DNA from: Kovacikia minuta CCNUW1
GTDB taxonomy: Bacteria > Cyanobacteriota > Cyanobacteriia > Leptolyngbyales > Leptolyngbyaceae
Length of the DNA: 64,000 nt
Assembly (NCBI RefSeq): GCF_020091585.1
Contig: NZ_CP083582.1
Location: forward strand, 4,154,001-4,218,000
Direction of reading: 5' to 3'
A model generated the notes under the pieces. That model made no database searches and was not told the origin of the DNA. It was given only the letters and a program-made list of their open reading frames with translations. The number at the start of each line of letters is the position of its first letter. The stretch's first letter is position 1. Shown here one piece after another: positions 10,555 through 25,416 of the stretch. The translations under genes and the position numbers were made by a program.

Positions 10555-10587
10555 TACAAAATGCCTCTGCTCCAGATGCCTCTTCAC

Positions 10588-10996
10588 CTATAGGTTAGCT
10601 TAGAAGACAGGGAGCAGAAGGGGGTGAGGCATTCAGCAACACCGCTCAATTGTTAATGCATTAGGATTAACTGTTGCAATTGAGACCATTGATGCGGTTT
10701 TATTACCATTAAAGCCTAATACAATGACTCATCAACCCAAGCCCTATTCATATAGCAGTCCTAAATCAGTTGTGAAATTGAAAGGCTTTGTGAGAGAGGA
10801 TTCCAATGGAATCCTCTCTCACAATCCATTTAGGATCGCTATATCAGTTCTGAATCATTTGTAAAAAAGGAGAGCTGTGAAAGTCTTTCTCTCCAGGAAA
10901 GCCCTTTCGCAATCCAGATAGGATCCCTAGAGAGAGCGGTTGATGGCTTTGAGGCGATAAATCAGGCAAAGGAATCTACTACGAGAGGCAGAAGTA
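10588..10996. other. Intergenic region with palindromic repeats
   Basis: Apart from the repeat at 10751-10844 there is a weaker partial relative at about 10855-10930 (GAAAGTCTTTCTCTCC, CGCAATCCAGATAGGATCCC). No gene seen. Confidence 0.5.
10751..10844. repeat. Dispersed palindromic repeat, copy A
   Basis: The outer arms TATAGCAGTCCTAAATC and CCATTTAGGATCGCTATA enclose a strong inner hairpin GAGAGAGGATTCCA/TGGAATCCTCTCTC. A second copy of the same family lies at 26593-26688, with compensating arm changes. Confidence 0.75.
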
Positions 10997-12250
10997 ATGG
11001 TTGATGAAAAAGCGATTGCAACAGATAGGCTCTCGTCTATGCAAATCCAAAAAGGGGAGAGCAAGTGGGTGACATCACCCAACTTGACCAGAACACCGAA
11101 AAAGTGTTTCGTAATTATGCCATTTGGGAAAAAAGATGTAGAGGGTGAACTTATAGATTTTGATGAGATTTATCGACGTTTGATTAAACCTACAGTTGAG
11201 GCTTTAAACATAACGTGTGTTCGCTGCGATGAAATTGCTGAATCTGGCTGGATTCATTCGAAGATGTTTGAACATATTTATGAGTCAGAACTCGCAGTCG
11301 TTGATATTACATCGCTAAATCCAAATGTGTTTTATGAACTGGGAGTAAGGCATGCGCTTGTCAAGGCTGTAACCGTCCTTATTCGGAAGAAAGGAACAGC
11401 ACTGCCCTATAACATTCAAGCTTTCCAGGCGATCGAATATGATCTAGCCACCGAATCAACAATTGAAGAAGCGCAAGAAAAGATTACTGCACTGATTCAA
11501 AACGGACTGAGATCTCAGAAAAATGATAGCCCTGTACATGAAGTGCTTGACATTGTAATAGAGGGTAAAGAAAAAATTATTAGCAAAACTGAAGTTTTTT
11601 CCTATAACCTCTATAAAACCCGGCAGAAAAAGGTTTGTTTAATCACAGGTGATATTCAAAATGTAAAAGGAGTTGATGTTTGGGTCAATTCTGAGAATAC
11701 AAATATGCAAATGGCACGATATCACGATCGATCAATATCGTCGATTATTCGCTATCTGGGTGCTAAAAAGAGTAAAACTAAACAAGTGGTCGAAGATACC
11801 ATTGCAAATGAACTTTTAGATGTGATGGCTCAAGATACCCATGTTCCTCCCGGCACGGTAATCGTAACGGGTGCAGGAGAATTAGAGCGGACGCATCAGG
11901 TTAAAAAAATTTTTCATGTCGCCTCAGTAATCGGACAGATGGGTAAAGGATATACCCCTGTTTGTGATTTAGGCATATGTGTGCGTAACGCTTTAAGCGA
12001 AGCTGATAATCCTGAGCTTGAAGAGGCTCAACTGCGATCGATTCTATTCCCGTTATTTGGTACAGGTGGGGGAAGAGGTAACCTTGAGGAGAAGTCGAAA
12101 GAGTTAATTCATGCAGCCATTCACTACTTGGAGGAAAATCCGCAGGCTATTCTGGATGAAGTTTATTTTTTGGCATCAACTCGAAAAGCGTTAAAAATTT
12201 GCCAGCATATATTTGAAGGGATTTCTGAAGTTGTCGTTCCTGTCTCTTAA
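10997..12250 (+). CDS. Nucleoside deoxyribosyltransferase-like / macro-domain fusion protein
   Basis: The 417-residue protein has two parts. Residues about 35-150 resemble nucleoside 2-deoxyribosyltransferase-like domains: KKCFVIMPFGKK, then YRRLIKPTVEALNI and the signature AVVDITSLNPNVFYELGVRH. Residues about 210-417 resemble a macro domain: VCLITGDIQNVKGVDVWVNS, PPGTVIVTGAGEL and ASVIGQMGKGYTPV. The first fold cleaves or modifies nucleotides in many stress and immune proteins; macro domains bind ADP-ribose and related signals. A single protein that might make or break and also sense such a nucleotide is unusual. It stands alone between two repeat-filled gaps. The domain calls are from motifs; the function is not known. 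Confidence 0.75.
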   Translation: MVDEKAIATDRLSSMQIQKGESKWVTSPNLTRTPKKCFVIMPFGKKDVEGELIDFDEIYRRLIKPTVEALNITCVRCDEIAESGWIHSKMFEHIYESELAVVDITSLNPNVFYELGVRHALVKAVTVLIRKKGTALPYNIQAFQAIEYDLATESTIEEAQEKITALIQNGLRSQKNDSPVHEVLDIVIEGKEKIISKTEVFSYNLYKTRQKKVCLITGDIQNVKGVDVWVNSENTNMQMARYHDRSISSIIRYLGAKKSKTKQVVEDTIANELLDVMAQDTHVPPGTVIVTGAGELERTHQVKKIFHVASVIGQMGKGYTPVCDLGICVRNALSEADNPELEEAQLRSILFPLFGTGGGRGNLEEKSKELIHAAIHYLEENPQAILDEVYFLASTRKALKICQHIFEGISEVVVPVS

Positions 12251-12253
12251 CCC

Positions 12254-12377
12254 TGATTGGCTGACAAATCTCTGTAAGGGCAGGTTTAGCCAGTTTGCGA
12301 TCGCCTTACGGTCAGCATTTCGGTAAAACCTGCCCCTACAGTAGAATGCGCCTTCCAGTAATTTTGTCAGTCAATCA
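12254..12377. repeat. MITE-like nested inverted repeat
   Basis: Outer ends TGATTGGCTGACAAA and TTTTGTCAGTCAATCA face each other. An inner pair GTAAGGGCAGGTTTA / TAAAACCTGCCCCTAC lies within. It sits between convergent genes, and the inner pair could also act as a terminator. Confidence 0.6.
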
Positions 12378-12400
12378 GCTCTTAACCCCTGTTCCCTGTC

Positions 12401-13861
12401 CTATCTTCCCAAAATTGCGGCACTGCCAAAATCAAACACACCTGCGACTGCCCCCAGCATCATAGTTGCTAAGGTTGCTGCCCAAAGCGCTTTCCAACCC
12501 AATTCGGTGATGTCCTTACGGCGGGAAGGAATGAGACCAATCAACCCACCCACAAAAATTCCCACAGAGGGGATAAGGGCAAAGCCGGAAAGGGCATAGC
12601 TAACAACGACCACGGCTCGATCGCCAATTGCCCCCTGACTGGTCAAGCTTGCCAGTTGGGCAAAGGAGGAAACCTCCGTTTCCAACAATCGCCGCCCAAT
12701 TACTGAAGATGCCTGCCAGAGTTCCTGGGGATTAAGCGAGACACCCGTTAGAAAGGTCAACGGCAGATAGAGGGCAGCCAGAATGTTTTGCAGAGTGACT
12801 ACTTGAAAAATCCTACCAATGCCCTGGAGAACGGGATTTTGGCTAGATGCCAGAGATGCCAGATTATTAAAAAACAAATTGATAATCGCAACCAACCCCA
12901 GGACTGCAATCAGCAGAGCGGCGATCGCGATCGCGAGTCTCACCCCATCCATCGCCCCAATCACCAAACTCTCCATCGGGCTGATACGGGTCAGATCCGT
13001 GACCGTTCCGTTACTGGTTTCGGCTTCCTCCACAGGTGCATCCGGTGTTTCTTCAAGCACCTGTCCCAGGGTTTTAGGAACTTCCACCTCTGGTACCAAC
13101 AGCTTGGACATTACAAAGCAAGCTGGAATTGACATGATGGAGGCAGAAATCAGGTGCCCCGTAATGTTCGGAAAGACTGGACGCATAAACTGGGCGTAGA
13201 GTCCCAACACATTTGAGGCAAGGCTACCAAAACAACAGGTCAGAACAGCACACAGCTCACTGCGAGTCATGTTGACCAGGTAGGGACGCACCACCAGCGT
13301 CGCTTCAATCCCCAGGAAAATGTTGGCAGCGCCACTTAATGCCTCTGCCCCGCTCAAGTTCATGCTGCGTCGGAAAATATGAGCGAACCAATTAACAATG
13401 GGTTGGACCAACCGCAGGGTGTAGCCAAGGGACATTAATGCCGAGAAAAAGATAATCGTGGGTAATGCCCGAAAGGCAAAGATGTACCCCATGTTGATGT
13501 TATCGGGATTGAGGCGATCGCCAGGTACAGGTACGTAGGGCGGTGTAATTGCTCTGGCGATCCAGCGCCCTGCCAGCACTGGACCTGGTACATTTGCAGA
13601 ATCCGGCACCAGCACTGAACCAAAAACGAATCGGGAACCCGCTTCGACCACATCCAACACCGAATTCACCGCATCGTTAACCAGCACAACAACACTACGG
13701 GTAAAAGGCACCAGAAACACCAGCAATGCCAGCACCAATTGCAACCCAATGCCCCAGAAAATGACGCGCCAGGAAATTGCCTGCCGATTTTCAGAACTTA
13801 ACCAGGCGATCGCACAAAAACCAATGATTCCTACAAGAGATAAGAGATTTAACCAGGGCAT
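12401..13861 (-). CDS. Nucleoside transporter, CNT (NupC) family, copy 1
   Basis: CNT proteins import nucleosides with Na+ or H+ across the inner membrane. The 486-residue protein has many hydrophobic segments and the family signatures GAANIFLGIEATLVVRPYL and TRSELCAVLTCCFGSLASNV, then FALIPSVGIFVGGLIGLIPS near the C-terminus. The long extramembrane loop with acidic residues (PKTLGQVLEETPDAPVEEAE) is typical of cyanobacterial members. The start ATG at 13861 gives MPWLNLLSLVGIIGFCAIAW. A paralogue lies at 17.4-19.2 kb with two DUF2079 genes between them. Confidence 0.88.
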   Translation of the reverse strand: MPWLNLLSLVGIIGFCAIAWLSSENRQAISWRVIFWGIGLQLVLALLVFLVPFTRSVVVLVNDAVNSVLDVVEAGSRFVFGSVLVPDSANVPGPVLAGRWIARAITPPYVPVPGDRLNPDNINMGYIFAFRALPTIIFFSALMSLGYTLRLVQPIVNWFAHIFRRSMNLSGAEALSGAANIFLGIEATLVVRPYLVNMTRSELCAVLTCCFGSLASNVLGLYAQFMRPVFPNITGHLISASIMSIPACFVMSKLLVPEVEVPKTLGQVLEETPDAPVEEAETSNGTVTDLTRISPMESLVIGAMDGVRLAIAIAALLIAVLGLVAIINLFFNNLASLASSQNPVLQGIGRIFQVVTLQNILAALYLPLTFLTGVSLNPQELWQASSVIGRRLLETEVSSFAQLASLTSQGAIGDRAVVVVSYALSGFALIPSVGIFVGGLIGLIPSRRKDITELGWKALWAATLATMMLGAVAGVFDFGSAAILGR

Positions 13862-13962
13862 GGGGAGTAGGGTGTAGGGTGTAGGTTATCAGGCAAAGGA
13901 CAAGGGACAAAGGATGAAGGATAAAGGATACAAGCATCTCATCACCCCATCACCTCATCTTC

Positions 13963-15589
13963 CTAGTTTTTGGGTGCCAAAGCTGCGACCAGTTCTTGCC
14001 GAAACTGTTTCCAGGCTGCCAACATTTCAGGGTTAGAAGCAACACCCTTCCGCATCAGAACAACACCATCTTGCAAATCCAAAATTCCATAGGTGGAAGT
14101 GGCAAGCAATTGATCGAGCAATGGAACGGTTTGGCGCAGACGCACAAGGTCTAACCGAAAAGCGACGGGGTATTGCAAAGCCAACCAGAAATCTGCCAGT
14201 AAATATTCCATTTCCGCCACCTGTCCCTGGTCGTTGAGCAATTTCATTTGGGGCAGGCGAAGAATTTCTCGCCGCCCTGACAGTTGAGGAATAATGCCAC
14301 TTGTGGTTGAAACACTGACATCATCAGGAATTTGCTCCGTTAAGTTCCAAAGATGGCTGGCATGTTCCCACTGGCGGAACAGGGAAACATGCACCCAGGG
14401 CTGTACAGAGTCAGGGATGAGAAAGGAAAATGCCCGATTTGGATTGGAAACAATTGAAATAATGATCGATAACGCAATGCAAACGACCCAAAACCGACGA
14501 AATCGGGGAAATTGACGATCGCGCACAGACCACCACAAAATCGTGCCGTAAAATAGACCCGGCACGATCGACAGGGCATAGCGCACCGCCAACACAAAGG
14601 GAGTGGTACCCGTTTGCACCAGAATCGACAGCATTGGAACCCCAGCGGCTAACCAGGCAGCGGGAGACACTACAGGAACAAATGCCAGTGGTAACCACAG
14701 TCCCATCAGGTAAAAAAACCGTCGATCGAAGGGTGTAAACAAGCTAACCAGAAGTTGTCTGGGTTGGGTCAGCATTCCCCAGAGAACCTGCAAAGTGCTA
14801 GGCTCAGGAATATCCGGGACAAATTGTTTAAACCGACTCGACAGATAGAGTTGGGAAACGTCCTTGGAAAACAGGGGCATGACAAAATTCGTCACCCCAG
14901 TCACATAAACAAAACTCAGAAGACAGAGTAGGATTCCGACACGGGGATGCCGCCGACTGACTAACCAGTAAAGCCCAATGCTGAAAGTGATGAATCCTGC
15001 ATCTTCCCGAATTCCCAAAACCAACAAAGCTAGCACCCAAAAGAACCACCAGCGCTGCTTTTCCAGTGCCAACAACATTCCAAAAGCAAAGAGGGGAATC
15101 TGACACTGCTCGTAAAAATTGGCAAAGGTTGGACCAATTACCGCACCTGCTCCGTAGTAGCTCGCTGTAACCATGAGCGCCAACCTGGGTTGCAGGTAAT
15201 GCCGTGCCAGGGTATAGAGAACGATTCCAGCAACAGTAATCAGGCTAACCTGCAACACAATCAGAGTGATTGGAGAAGGGAAAAGGGCATAAATCGGCAA
15301 CCACAGTAGAAAATCTATGACAAAATGCTGCCCCAGATGGACAAAAGAAACAGGCGGAATGCTGCCCCGCAATAAGGTTGCAGCAGAGTTTCCTCCTGTT
15401 AGGGAGCTTTGAAAAAAGTTTCTGTGCAGATTGTTCCAAAAAAGTTGGTTAAACAACCCGTGGTCCATAGGTGGCATAAAAAATGTAATACCGATGCAGG
15501 GAAAAGAAGAGCATGAACCCAAAAAAAATGGCAGTTAAGAGCCATAGCTTTTTAAGCTCAGATGGATACACTCTCTTCTCATCTCCCAT
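13963..15589 (-). pseudogene. DUF2079 membrane protein, copy A, one +1 frameshift near its start
   Basis: The start at 15589 gives MGDEKRVYPSELKKLWLL and a first membrane segment ending HRYYIFYATY. One extra base at about 15465 then shifts the frame; the other frame continues DHGLFNQLFWNNLHRNF to the stop at 13963. The intact neighbour has YASYDQGIFNQVFWNSL at the same place, which shows the break precisely. About 540 residues in total, with many hydrophobic segments. DUF2079 proteins are predicted polytopic membrane proteins, distantly like glycosyltransferases of the GT-C fold; substrates are unknown. The GT-C comparison is an inference. Confidence 0.75.
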
Positions 15590-15620
15590 AACCCACTCCC
15601 TGACATCTAACACTTGACCC

Positions 15621-17255
15621 CTACCCCCCAATTCCTTGCCGCAACCTGTTCCATTCAGCCCGTAACATCGGGTTAGATGGAACACCCTTCTGCATCACAA
15701 TTACCCCCTCTTTAAAACCCAGAATTCCGTACCTATTTTGCTTCAGAAGTGTGTCAACTAATAACACGATTTCCTCAAGTCGTTGTCGTTCAAACGAAAA
15801 AGCAACTTGATAGCGCTCCAGTTGCCACAAATCGGCTATCAGGTAATCCATCTCAACAACTTTCCCTTGATCATCGCGGATTTGCATCATTGGTAACCGC
15901 AAAATCGCTCGCCGACCAGAGAGTTGTGGAATCAGGTGGGTGGTTGCCGAAACACTAGCATCGGGGGGAATCAGGCTGATTTGCTGTCGAAGTGTACCTG
16001 CATGCTGCCATTGCGTTGTAAGCGGGACATACACCCAGGGTACAAAGGAGTCGGGAATGAGAAAGGAAAACGCCCGATTTGGGTTGGCCGTGACCGCAAA
16101 CACGATCGACAAAGCAATGCAACCTGCCCAAAAGCGGCGAAACCTGGGTTTGAAACGGTTAGCATAAACAGACCACCACAAAATTGCACCGTAAAATAAC
16201 CCCGGAACAACTACTAGCGAATAGCGAATCGTAATTGACAGTGCCGATTTTCCCGACTGTAGAAATAGGGATAACAGGGGAACTCCTGCTAAGACCCAGG
16301 CAGAAGGGGATAGAGCAGGCACAAATGCCAGTGGTAACCATTGCCTGAACAGGTAAAACAGCCGCCGATCGAGGGGCGTGAATAGACTCTTAATCACTTC
16401 GATCGGATGCGTCAACATGCCCCAGAGTACTTGCAATGTAGACGGATCAGGATTGCCCTGCACAAATTGTCGGAACCGATTTGCCAGGTGCATACGGGAC
16501 ACGTCATTAGAATCGGAAAATCGCGGAATAACCAGGTTCGTGACCACCGTAACGTAGGTGAAGCTGAGCAAACACAGAATCAACCCCACACGGGGATAGC
16601 GACGGCTAAACAGTAAGTAAAGGCCAATGCTAAACAACATGAACCCTGCATCTTCCCGAATCCCTAAGACCAGCACTGTCAGTAGCCAGAAAACTCCCCA
16701 GCGCCGCTTTTCCATTGCCAGCAGTAACCCAAAGGTGAATAACGGAATCTGGGAATGTTCGTAGAAGTTGGCAAAGGTGGGACCAATTACCGCGATCGCC
16801 CCAAAGTAGCTGGCAGTGATCATCAGAGACAGTCCCGGTTGCAGATAGTGCCGCGCCAATACGTAGAGAACACCACCACCCGCTGTCATCAGTACGACCT
16901 GAAGCACAATCAGGGTAGCTGAGCCAGGAAAGAGCGCGTACAGCGGCAGCCAGAGCAAAAAATTGGGGACGAAATGATGTGCCAGATGCAGAAAAGACAC
17001 GGTGGGAATCTTACCGTCCTCAGTGACCCCGATCGAAATCCCACTCGTCAGGGAGCTTTGAAAGAAACGCCCGTGCAAGCTGTTCCAAAAAACCTGGTTA
17101 AAAATTCCCTGGTCGTAAGAAGCATAGAACGTATAGTAACGATTGAGCGAAAAAACCAGCATGAAGCCAAAGAAAATCGCTGTCAGGAGCAGCAGCTTTT
17201 TCAGCTCAGGCTGATCCTTCCATGCATGCAGGGACTTTTGAAGCGCTGTGCCCAT
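15621..17255 (-). CDS. DUF2079 membrane protein, copy B
   Basis: The 544-residue protein begins MGTALQKSLHAWKDQPELKK, followed by about a dozen hydrophobic segments. It is closely similar along its whole length to copy A next to it, for example ANFYEHSQIPLF versus ANFYEQCQIPLF and the shared IREDAGF motif. The two are a tandem duplication about 30 bases apart. The function of DUF2079 is unknown; it may act on lipid-linked sugars, but nothing here proves it. The C-terminal region of about 150 residues looks soluble. Confidence 0.8.
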   Translation of the reverse strand: MGTALQKSLHAWKDQPELKKLLLLTAIFFGFMLVFSLNRYYTFYASYDQGIFNQVFWNSLHGRFFQSSLTSGISIGVTEDGKIPTVSFLHLAHHFVPNFLLWLPLYALFPGSATLIVLQVVLMTAGGGVLYVLARHYLQPGLSLMITASYFGAIAVIGPTFANFYEHSQIPLFTFGLLLAMEKRRWGVFWLLTVLVLGIREDAGFMLFSIGLYLLFSRRYPRVGLILCLLSFTYVTVVTNLVIPRFSDSNDVSRMHLANRFRQFVQGNPDPSTLQVLWGMLTHPIEVIKSLFTPLDRRLFYLFRQWLPLAFVPALSPSAWVLAGVPLLSLFLQSGKSALSITIRYSLVVVPGLFYGAILWWSVYANRFKPRFRRFWAGCIALSIVFAVTANPNRAFSFLIPDSFVPWVYVPLTTQWQHAGTLRQQISLIPPDASVSATTHLIPQLSGRRAILRLPMMQIRDDQGKVVEMDYLIADLWQLERYQVAFSFERQRLEEIVLLVDTLLKQNRYGILGFKEGVIVMQKGVPSNPMLRAEWNRLRQGIGG

Positions 17256-17376
17256 AGGTTAGGGGTCAGGAGATAGGTTTCAAAGAAGATAGAGGAACAT
17301 CAATTTTTTGCCCTTAGCCGATGAGCAGATGATTAAGATCCGCAGCTTAAACAACTGCTCTCCAATACCTCATCCT

Positions 17377-19231
17377 TCAAGGAGCAGCAGGGGATTTACT
17401 ACCTGTTGCAGAAGGACTGGGAGTTACTGGATTGGCAGTCGCCTTGGGAGAAGGAGAAACGGTGGGGTTGGCGATCGAACCAGGGGAAGCCGCTGGAGTA
17501 GTAGGCGTTGCTGTAGCACGGGGAGATACTATTGGAGAAGGCGTTGCCAGGGGACGAGGACTGGCAGGAGATAGGACTGGTGATGGACTGGTCGCAGGAG
17601 TAGAGGGTTGCGTTCCTCCTAAAATACTGGGGTTACCGTTGTCATAAAATCCTGCGATGCAAGCAATCATAATAGTTGCCAGAGTACCAACAAATAGTGC
17701 TTTCCAACCAAGCTGGGAAATATCTTTGCGGCGGGAAGGAGCCAGAGCAATCGTACCACCCACAAAAATACCAACCGAAGCGATGTGGGCAAATCCCGAT
17801 AGCGCATAGCTGATGATCAAAACAGCGCGGCTGCTTAATTCCCCCGCTGCTCCTGCCCTACCTAATTCCTGATAAGGCGGAATAGCAGTTTCCAGCAAAC
17901 GACGACCAATAATGACTGAAGATAGCCAGAGTTCTTGGGGGTTCAACGAAACACCCGTCAAAACCGTCAGGGGCATGAACAAGAAGCCCATAATATTTTG
18001 CAAGGTGATGACACTAAAAAACTCACCGATTGCTCGTGCAGCCGGAGCGATCGCCTGCATCAGTGCATTGGTTTCTGCAGGTGGCGTAGTTGCATTAACA
18101 GGAGGTAGCCCAAAACTTTTTAAACTGGCTAAGCCGCCAAAAAATTGGTTAATTAAAGAAACTAACCCCAAAATCAGGATCAGTACAGCGGCAATCGAGA
18201 CTGCCATTTTGACCCCATCCAGTGCTCCCAAGATAGCAGCATCCATCGGGCTTACCCGCTCGATCGGTTCACCGCCCACGGTTTCCGTCGGTCCCTGGAG
18301 TTCTGTCTCCTGGTCAGACTGAAGCCGAGTTACAGGGTAACGATCGTCAATATCATTCGCAATACTTTGTCTCTGCTCCGCTTCTTCGACTGCTTCCAGA
18401 TCCGTTCCTCGAACTGGCTTTTCCTCCACCGGAATTCCTCCCAGCGTTGCAGGCACCTCTGTTTCTGGTACCAGGATTTTAGAAAGCACAAAACACGCTG
18501 GTATCGCCATAATCGAAGCTGAAACCAGATGCCCCAAAATATTAGGAAAAATAGGCCGCAAAAAACTGACATAAATTGCCAGGGTAGAAGAAGCAGCTGT
18601 TCCAAAGCAGCAGGATAAAATGGCGCAAAGTTCACTCCGGGTCATTTTGACAATGTAAGGCTTGACCGCGATCGCCGCCTCAATCCCAACAAAAATATTG
18701 GCAGCTCCACTCAACGACTCTGCCCCACTCAACCGCATCGTTCGATAAAACACCTTTGCAAACACATTCGTGATTGCTTGAATCACCCCCATGTTGTAAA
18801 GCAACGCCATCAAGCCAGAAAAAAAGATAACCGTTGGCAGTGCCCGAAATGCCAGAATGTAGTTCAATTTGTCCGTACCGCAATATCCCGGTATAAAGGG
18901 AACCTGGGGCGGGGGACAAACCGTCGCTCCAGCTGGAAGCGGACGCACAACAAGTGGGTCTTGCCCCGGTATCGGGACAAGATTAGGTCCGAAAACAAAC
19001 CGAGCACCCGCATCTGCCGCCGTAAAAATACTATCCAGTAAGCCACTAAAGATGCGCAGTAACTCACGAGTTGTCTCAAATTGAAATACAAAAAAACCCA
19101 GTATCAACTGCAAACCAGATTCCGCCAATAATAACCCGCCAGGGAATAACCCTGCGATCCTCTGAAAAGATCCAGGCGATGAGACACAAACCGAAAATCC
19201 CAAGGAAGGAGATGGCATTGAGATAACTCAT
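17377..19231 (-). pseudogene. Nucleoside transporter, CNT family, copy 2, one +1 frameshift near its start
   Basis: The ATG at 19231 (MSYLNAISFLGIFGLCLIAW) is preceded by AAAGGA. One extra base at about 19111 breaks the frame between GGIWF and QLILGFFVFQ. The rest is a full CNT protein with GAANIFVGIEAAIAVKPYI and TRSELCAILSCCFGTAASS. It differs from copy 1 by a tail of about 100 residues rich in Pro, Ser, Thr and Ala (for example SPSPVLSPASPRPLATPSP), likely disordered. A single-base break in an otherwise conserved gene may be an assembly error. It lies upstream of the DUF2079 pair on the same strand. Confidence 0.75.
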
Positions 19232-19678
19232 GAACTGTAATCCTTTGTGTGCGGAAACAGGCGAGCACCACAATCAAGGGGTAGCTAGTTGCTGATAAAT
19301 GACGAGGTTTCGCCTATGCAGTAGCATATACCAAAGCTTTTGCGAAGCTACAAGCCAAAATTTCTTACTCCGAGTTTTTCCTTTAAGGAGTTTATGCGTG
19401 TGTTTTCGCTAAACTTTAATGAATAGTCTTCCTCTTATTCAAATCCTGGTTTTCTTATTTCAGGGGACGGATTAAATAATGCCAAATAGCTATTCCGGCA
19501 ACCTTGGGGTAGGACGAATTTTTAATCCACCAATTCCTAAAACGGACTTCTAAAACGGAAAAATTTTGTCGGAATTAAGTAGAGAAATCTTAAATGCCAA
19601 TAAATAGAAGTGGCAGCAAGAACCTGAAGAGTGGCTGATAGACAGAACTATTGAAACATAGCTGTGTTAATCACCCAT
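19232..19678. other. Intergenic region between CNT copy 2 and the rRNA operon
   Basis: I see no gene. It must hold the promoter of the CNT gene on the minus strand, but I cannot place it with confidence. Confidence 0.5.
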
Positions 19679-19711
19679 TAAAAAGTCTCCTTCGAGGATG
19701 AAGGAGACTGA
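19679..19711 (-). terminator. Terminator of the rRNA operon
   Basis: Read on the minus strand, AGTCTCCTTC, a six-base loop and GAAGGAGACT are followed by TTTTTAATGG. This is a strong ten-base stem with a T run a few bases after the 5S gene. Confidence 0.92.
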
Positions 19712-19723
19712 TGAGAATATTAA

Positions 19724-19839
19724 CCTGGCGACGAGCTATTTTTGCGGGACGCAGCCGTCCAACTATCTTTGCCGCAGTTGCGTTTCACACCTGAGTTCGG
19801 GAAGGGTCAGAGTGGGTCCACAACGCCATAGACACCAGG
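19724..19839 (-). rRNA. rrf: 5S ribosomal RNA
   Basis: About 116 bases, beginning CCTGGTGTCTATGGCGTTG and ending CGTCGCCAGG on the minus strand, so the two ends pair as in all 5S rRNAs. The core contains CCGAACTCAGGTGTGAAACG. It is the last gene of the rRNA operon. Confidence 0.93.
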
Positions 19840-19890
19840 AATGGAAACAGAACCTTGAAAGCTGCATAGTATTTGTCAACACCAACGATT

Positions 19891-22767
<2,877 letters not shown>

Positions 22768-23034
22768 CTTACAACAACTTTCTCAAGTTGCACATTGGTG
22801 TCTGTGATTACTAGGCTCTAGACTATAAGCTCCAAATTGGCGGTCTCCCACCTCCTCTTTCTTATCATCTGTCACCTAGCTTTCTACCTGACAAATACTA
22901 TGCAGTTTTCAAGGTTCTGACTGGACGAATCCAGCAGGCTCACTAATCTAACACATCCGCTGATTAGATAAGTTGCTGAACTCTCTTCCTCAAGCTACAT
23001 CCCCTCAGACAAATAACAAATCGTTATCATCCAG

Positions 23035-23107
23035 TGGAGGTTAGCGGACTCGAACCGCTGACATCCTGCTTGCAAAGCAGGCGCTCTACCAACTGAGCTA
23101 AACCCCC
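23035..23107 (-). tRNA. trnA: tRNA-Ala (TGC)
   Basis: The 73-base gene starts GGGGGTTTAGCTCAGTTGG, has anticodon TGC in the loop CTTTGCAAG, the T arm GGTTCGAGTCC, and an acceptor stem GGGGGTT/AACCTCC. No CCA is encoded. It lies in the 16S-23S spacer. Confidence 0.96.
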
Positions 23108-23185
23108 AAATAAAAGGAAGTAAAAATTAGAAACAGAGCCTCAGGATATTTCCCTACTCCCTACTCCCTACTCCCTCCCTAAAGG

Positions 23186-23259
<74 letters not shown>

Positions 23260-23375
23260 ATAAAACCGAACCTTAATAGTTTGAAAGCCATCATCTAATC
23301 TCGACCGACCTTGGGATGACCAACTCTTGCTTAATAACACTGTGCTTTCAGCTTAAGAGTGGGTAGGTCTCCCTA

Positions 23376-24862
<1,487 letters not shown>

Positions 24863-25416
24863 TCTCATTTATGAGTCTTTGGCTCCAGAAATTCTCATTT
24901 CCGGTTCTCTACTATCCGCTCTAGAAGTTACCCCCTAAAGCTTCTCTTTACCTTGACGAGTATTAGATGCTATTCTGGCTTCCAAACTATTCTGTTTTCT
25001 AGGTTCGGGCGGCTCCGGTTCCCTCGCTTTCGCTTGGCTTCCCTCACCGCGCTTATCTAATGTAGCGAAACTACCCCACACTGTCAAGCATTTCCCTCAA
25101 TTTCCTCCCCACTCGATCCCTTCAATACCTCAAACCCCTCTCACATAACCACCCTGGCTCACACCCATCACCACCACCACAAAACTAACCTACCTGGAAA
25201 AATAAACATCCAGGGGGAAAAACACCCAAAAATAAACACAAAAAATTAAACACAAAAAATTAAACACAAAAAAATCCAGGGGGAAAAACCGGAATAACTA
25301 CCACCCAAGGAAAAACTCCAAGATACTGCCTCGCAATAAATACCCCGGAATAAACTAATAAAACTAGTAAAACTAATAAAATAAGTCCGACCTAAATAAT
25401 CTCAAAGGGAAAGGTT
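24863..25416. other. Divergent intergenic region: rRNA leader and glyQ upstream region
   Basis: The left half must hold the rRNA operon promoter and leader on the minus strand. Around 25195-25300 it becomes very A-rich, with about three tandem copies of ATTAAACACAAAAA and two copies of ATCCAGGGGGAAAAA. No gene is seen. Confidence 0.6.
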
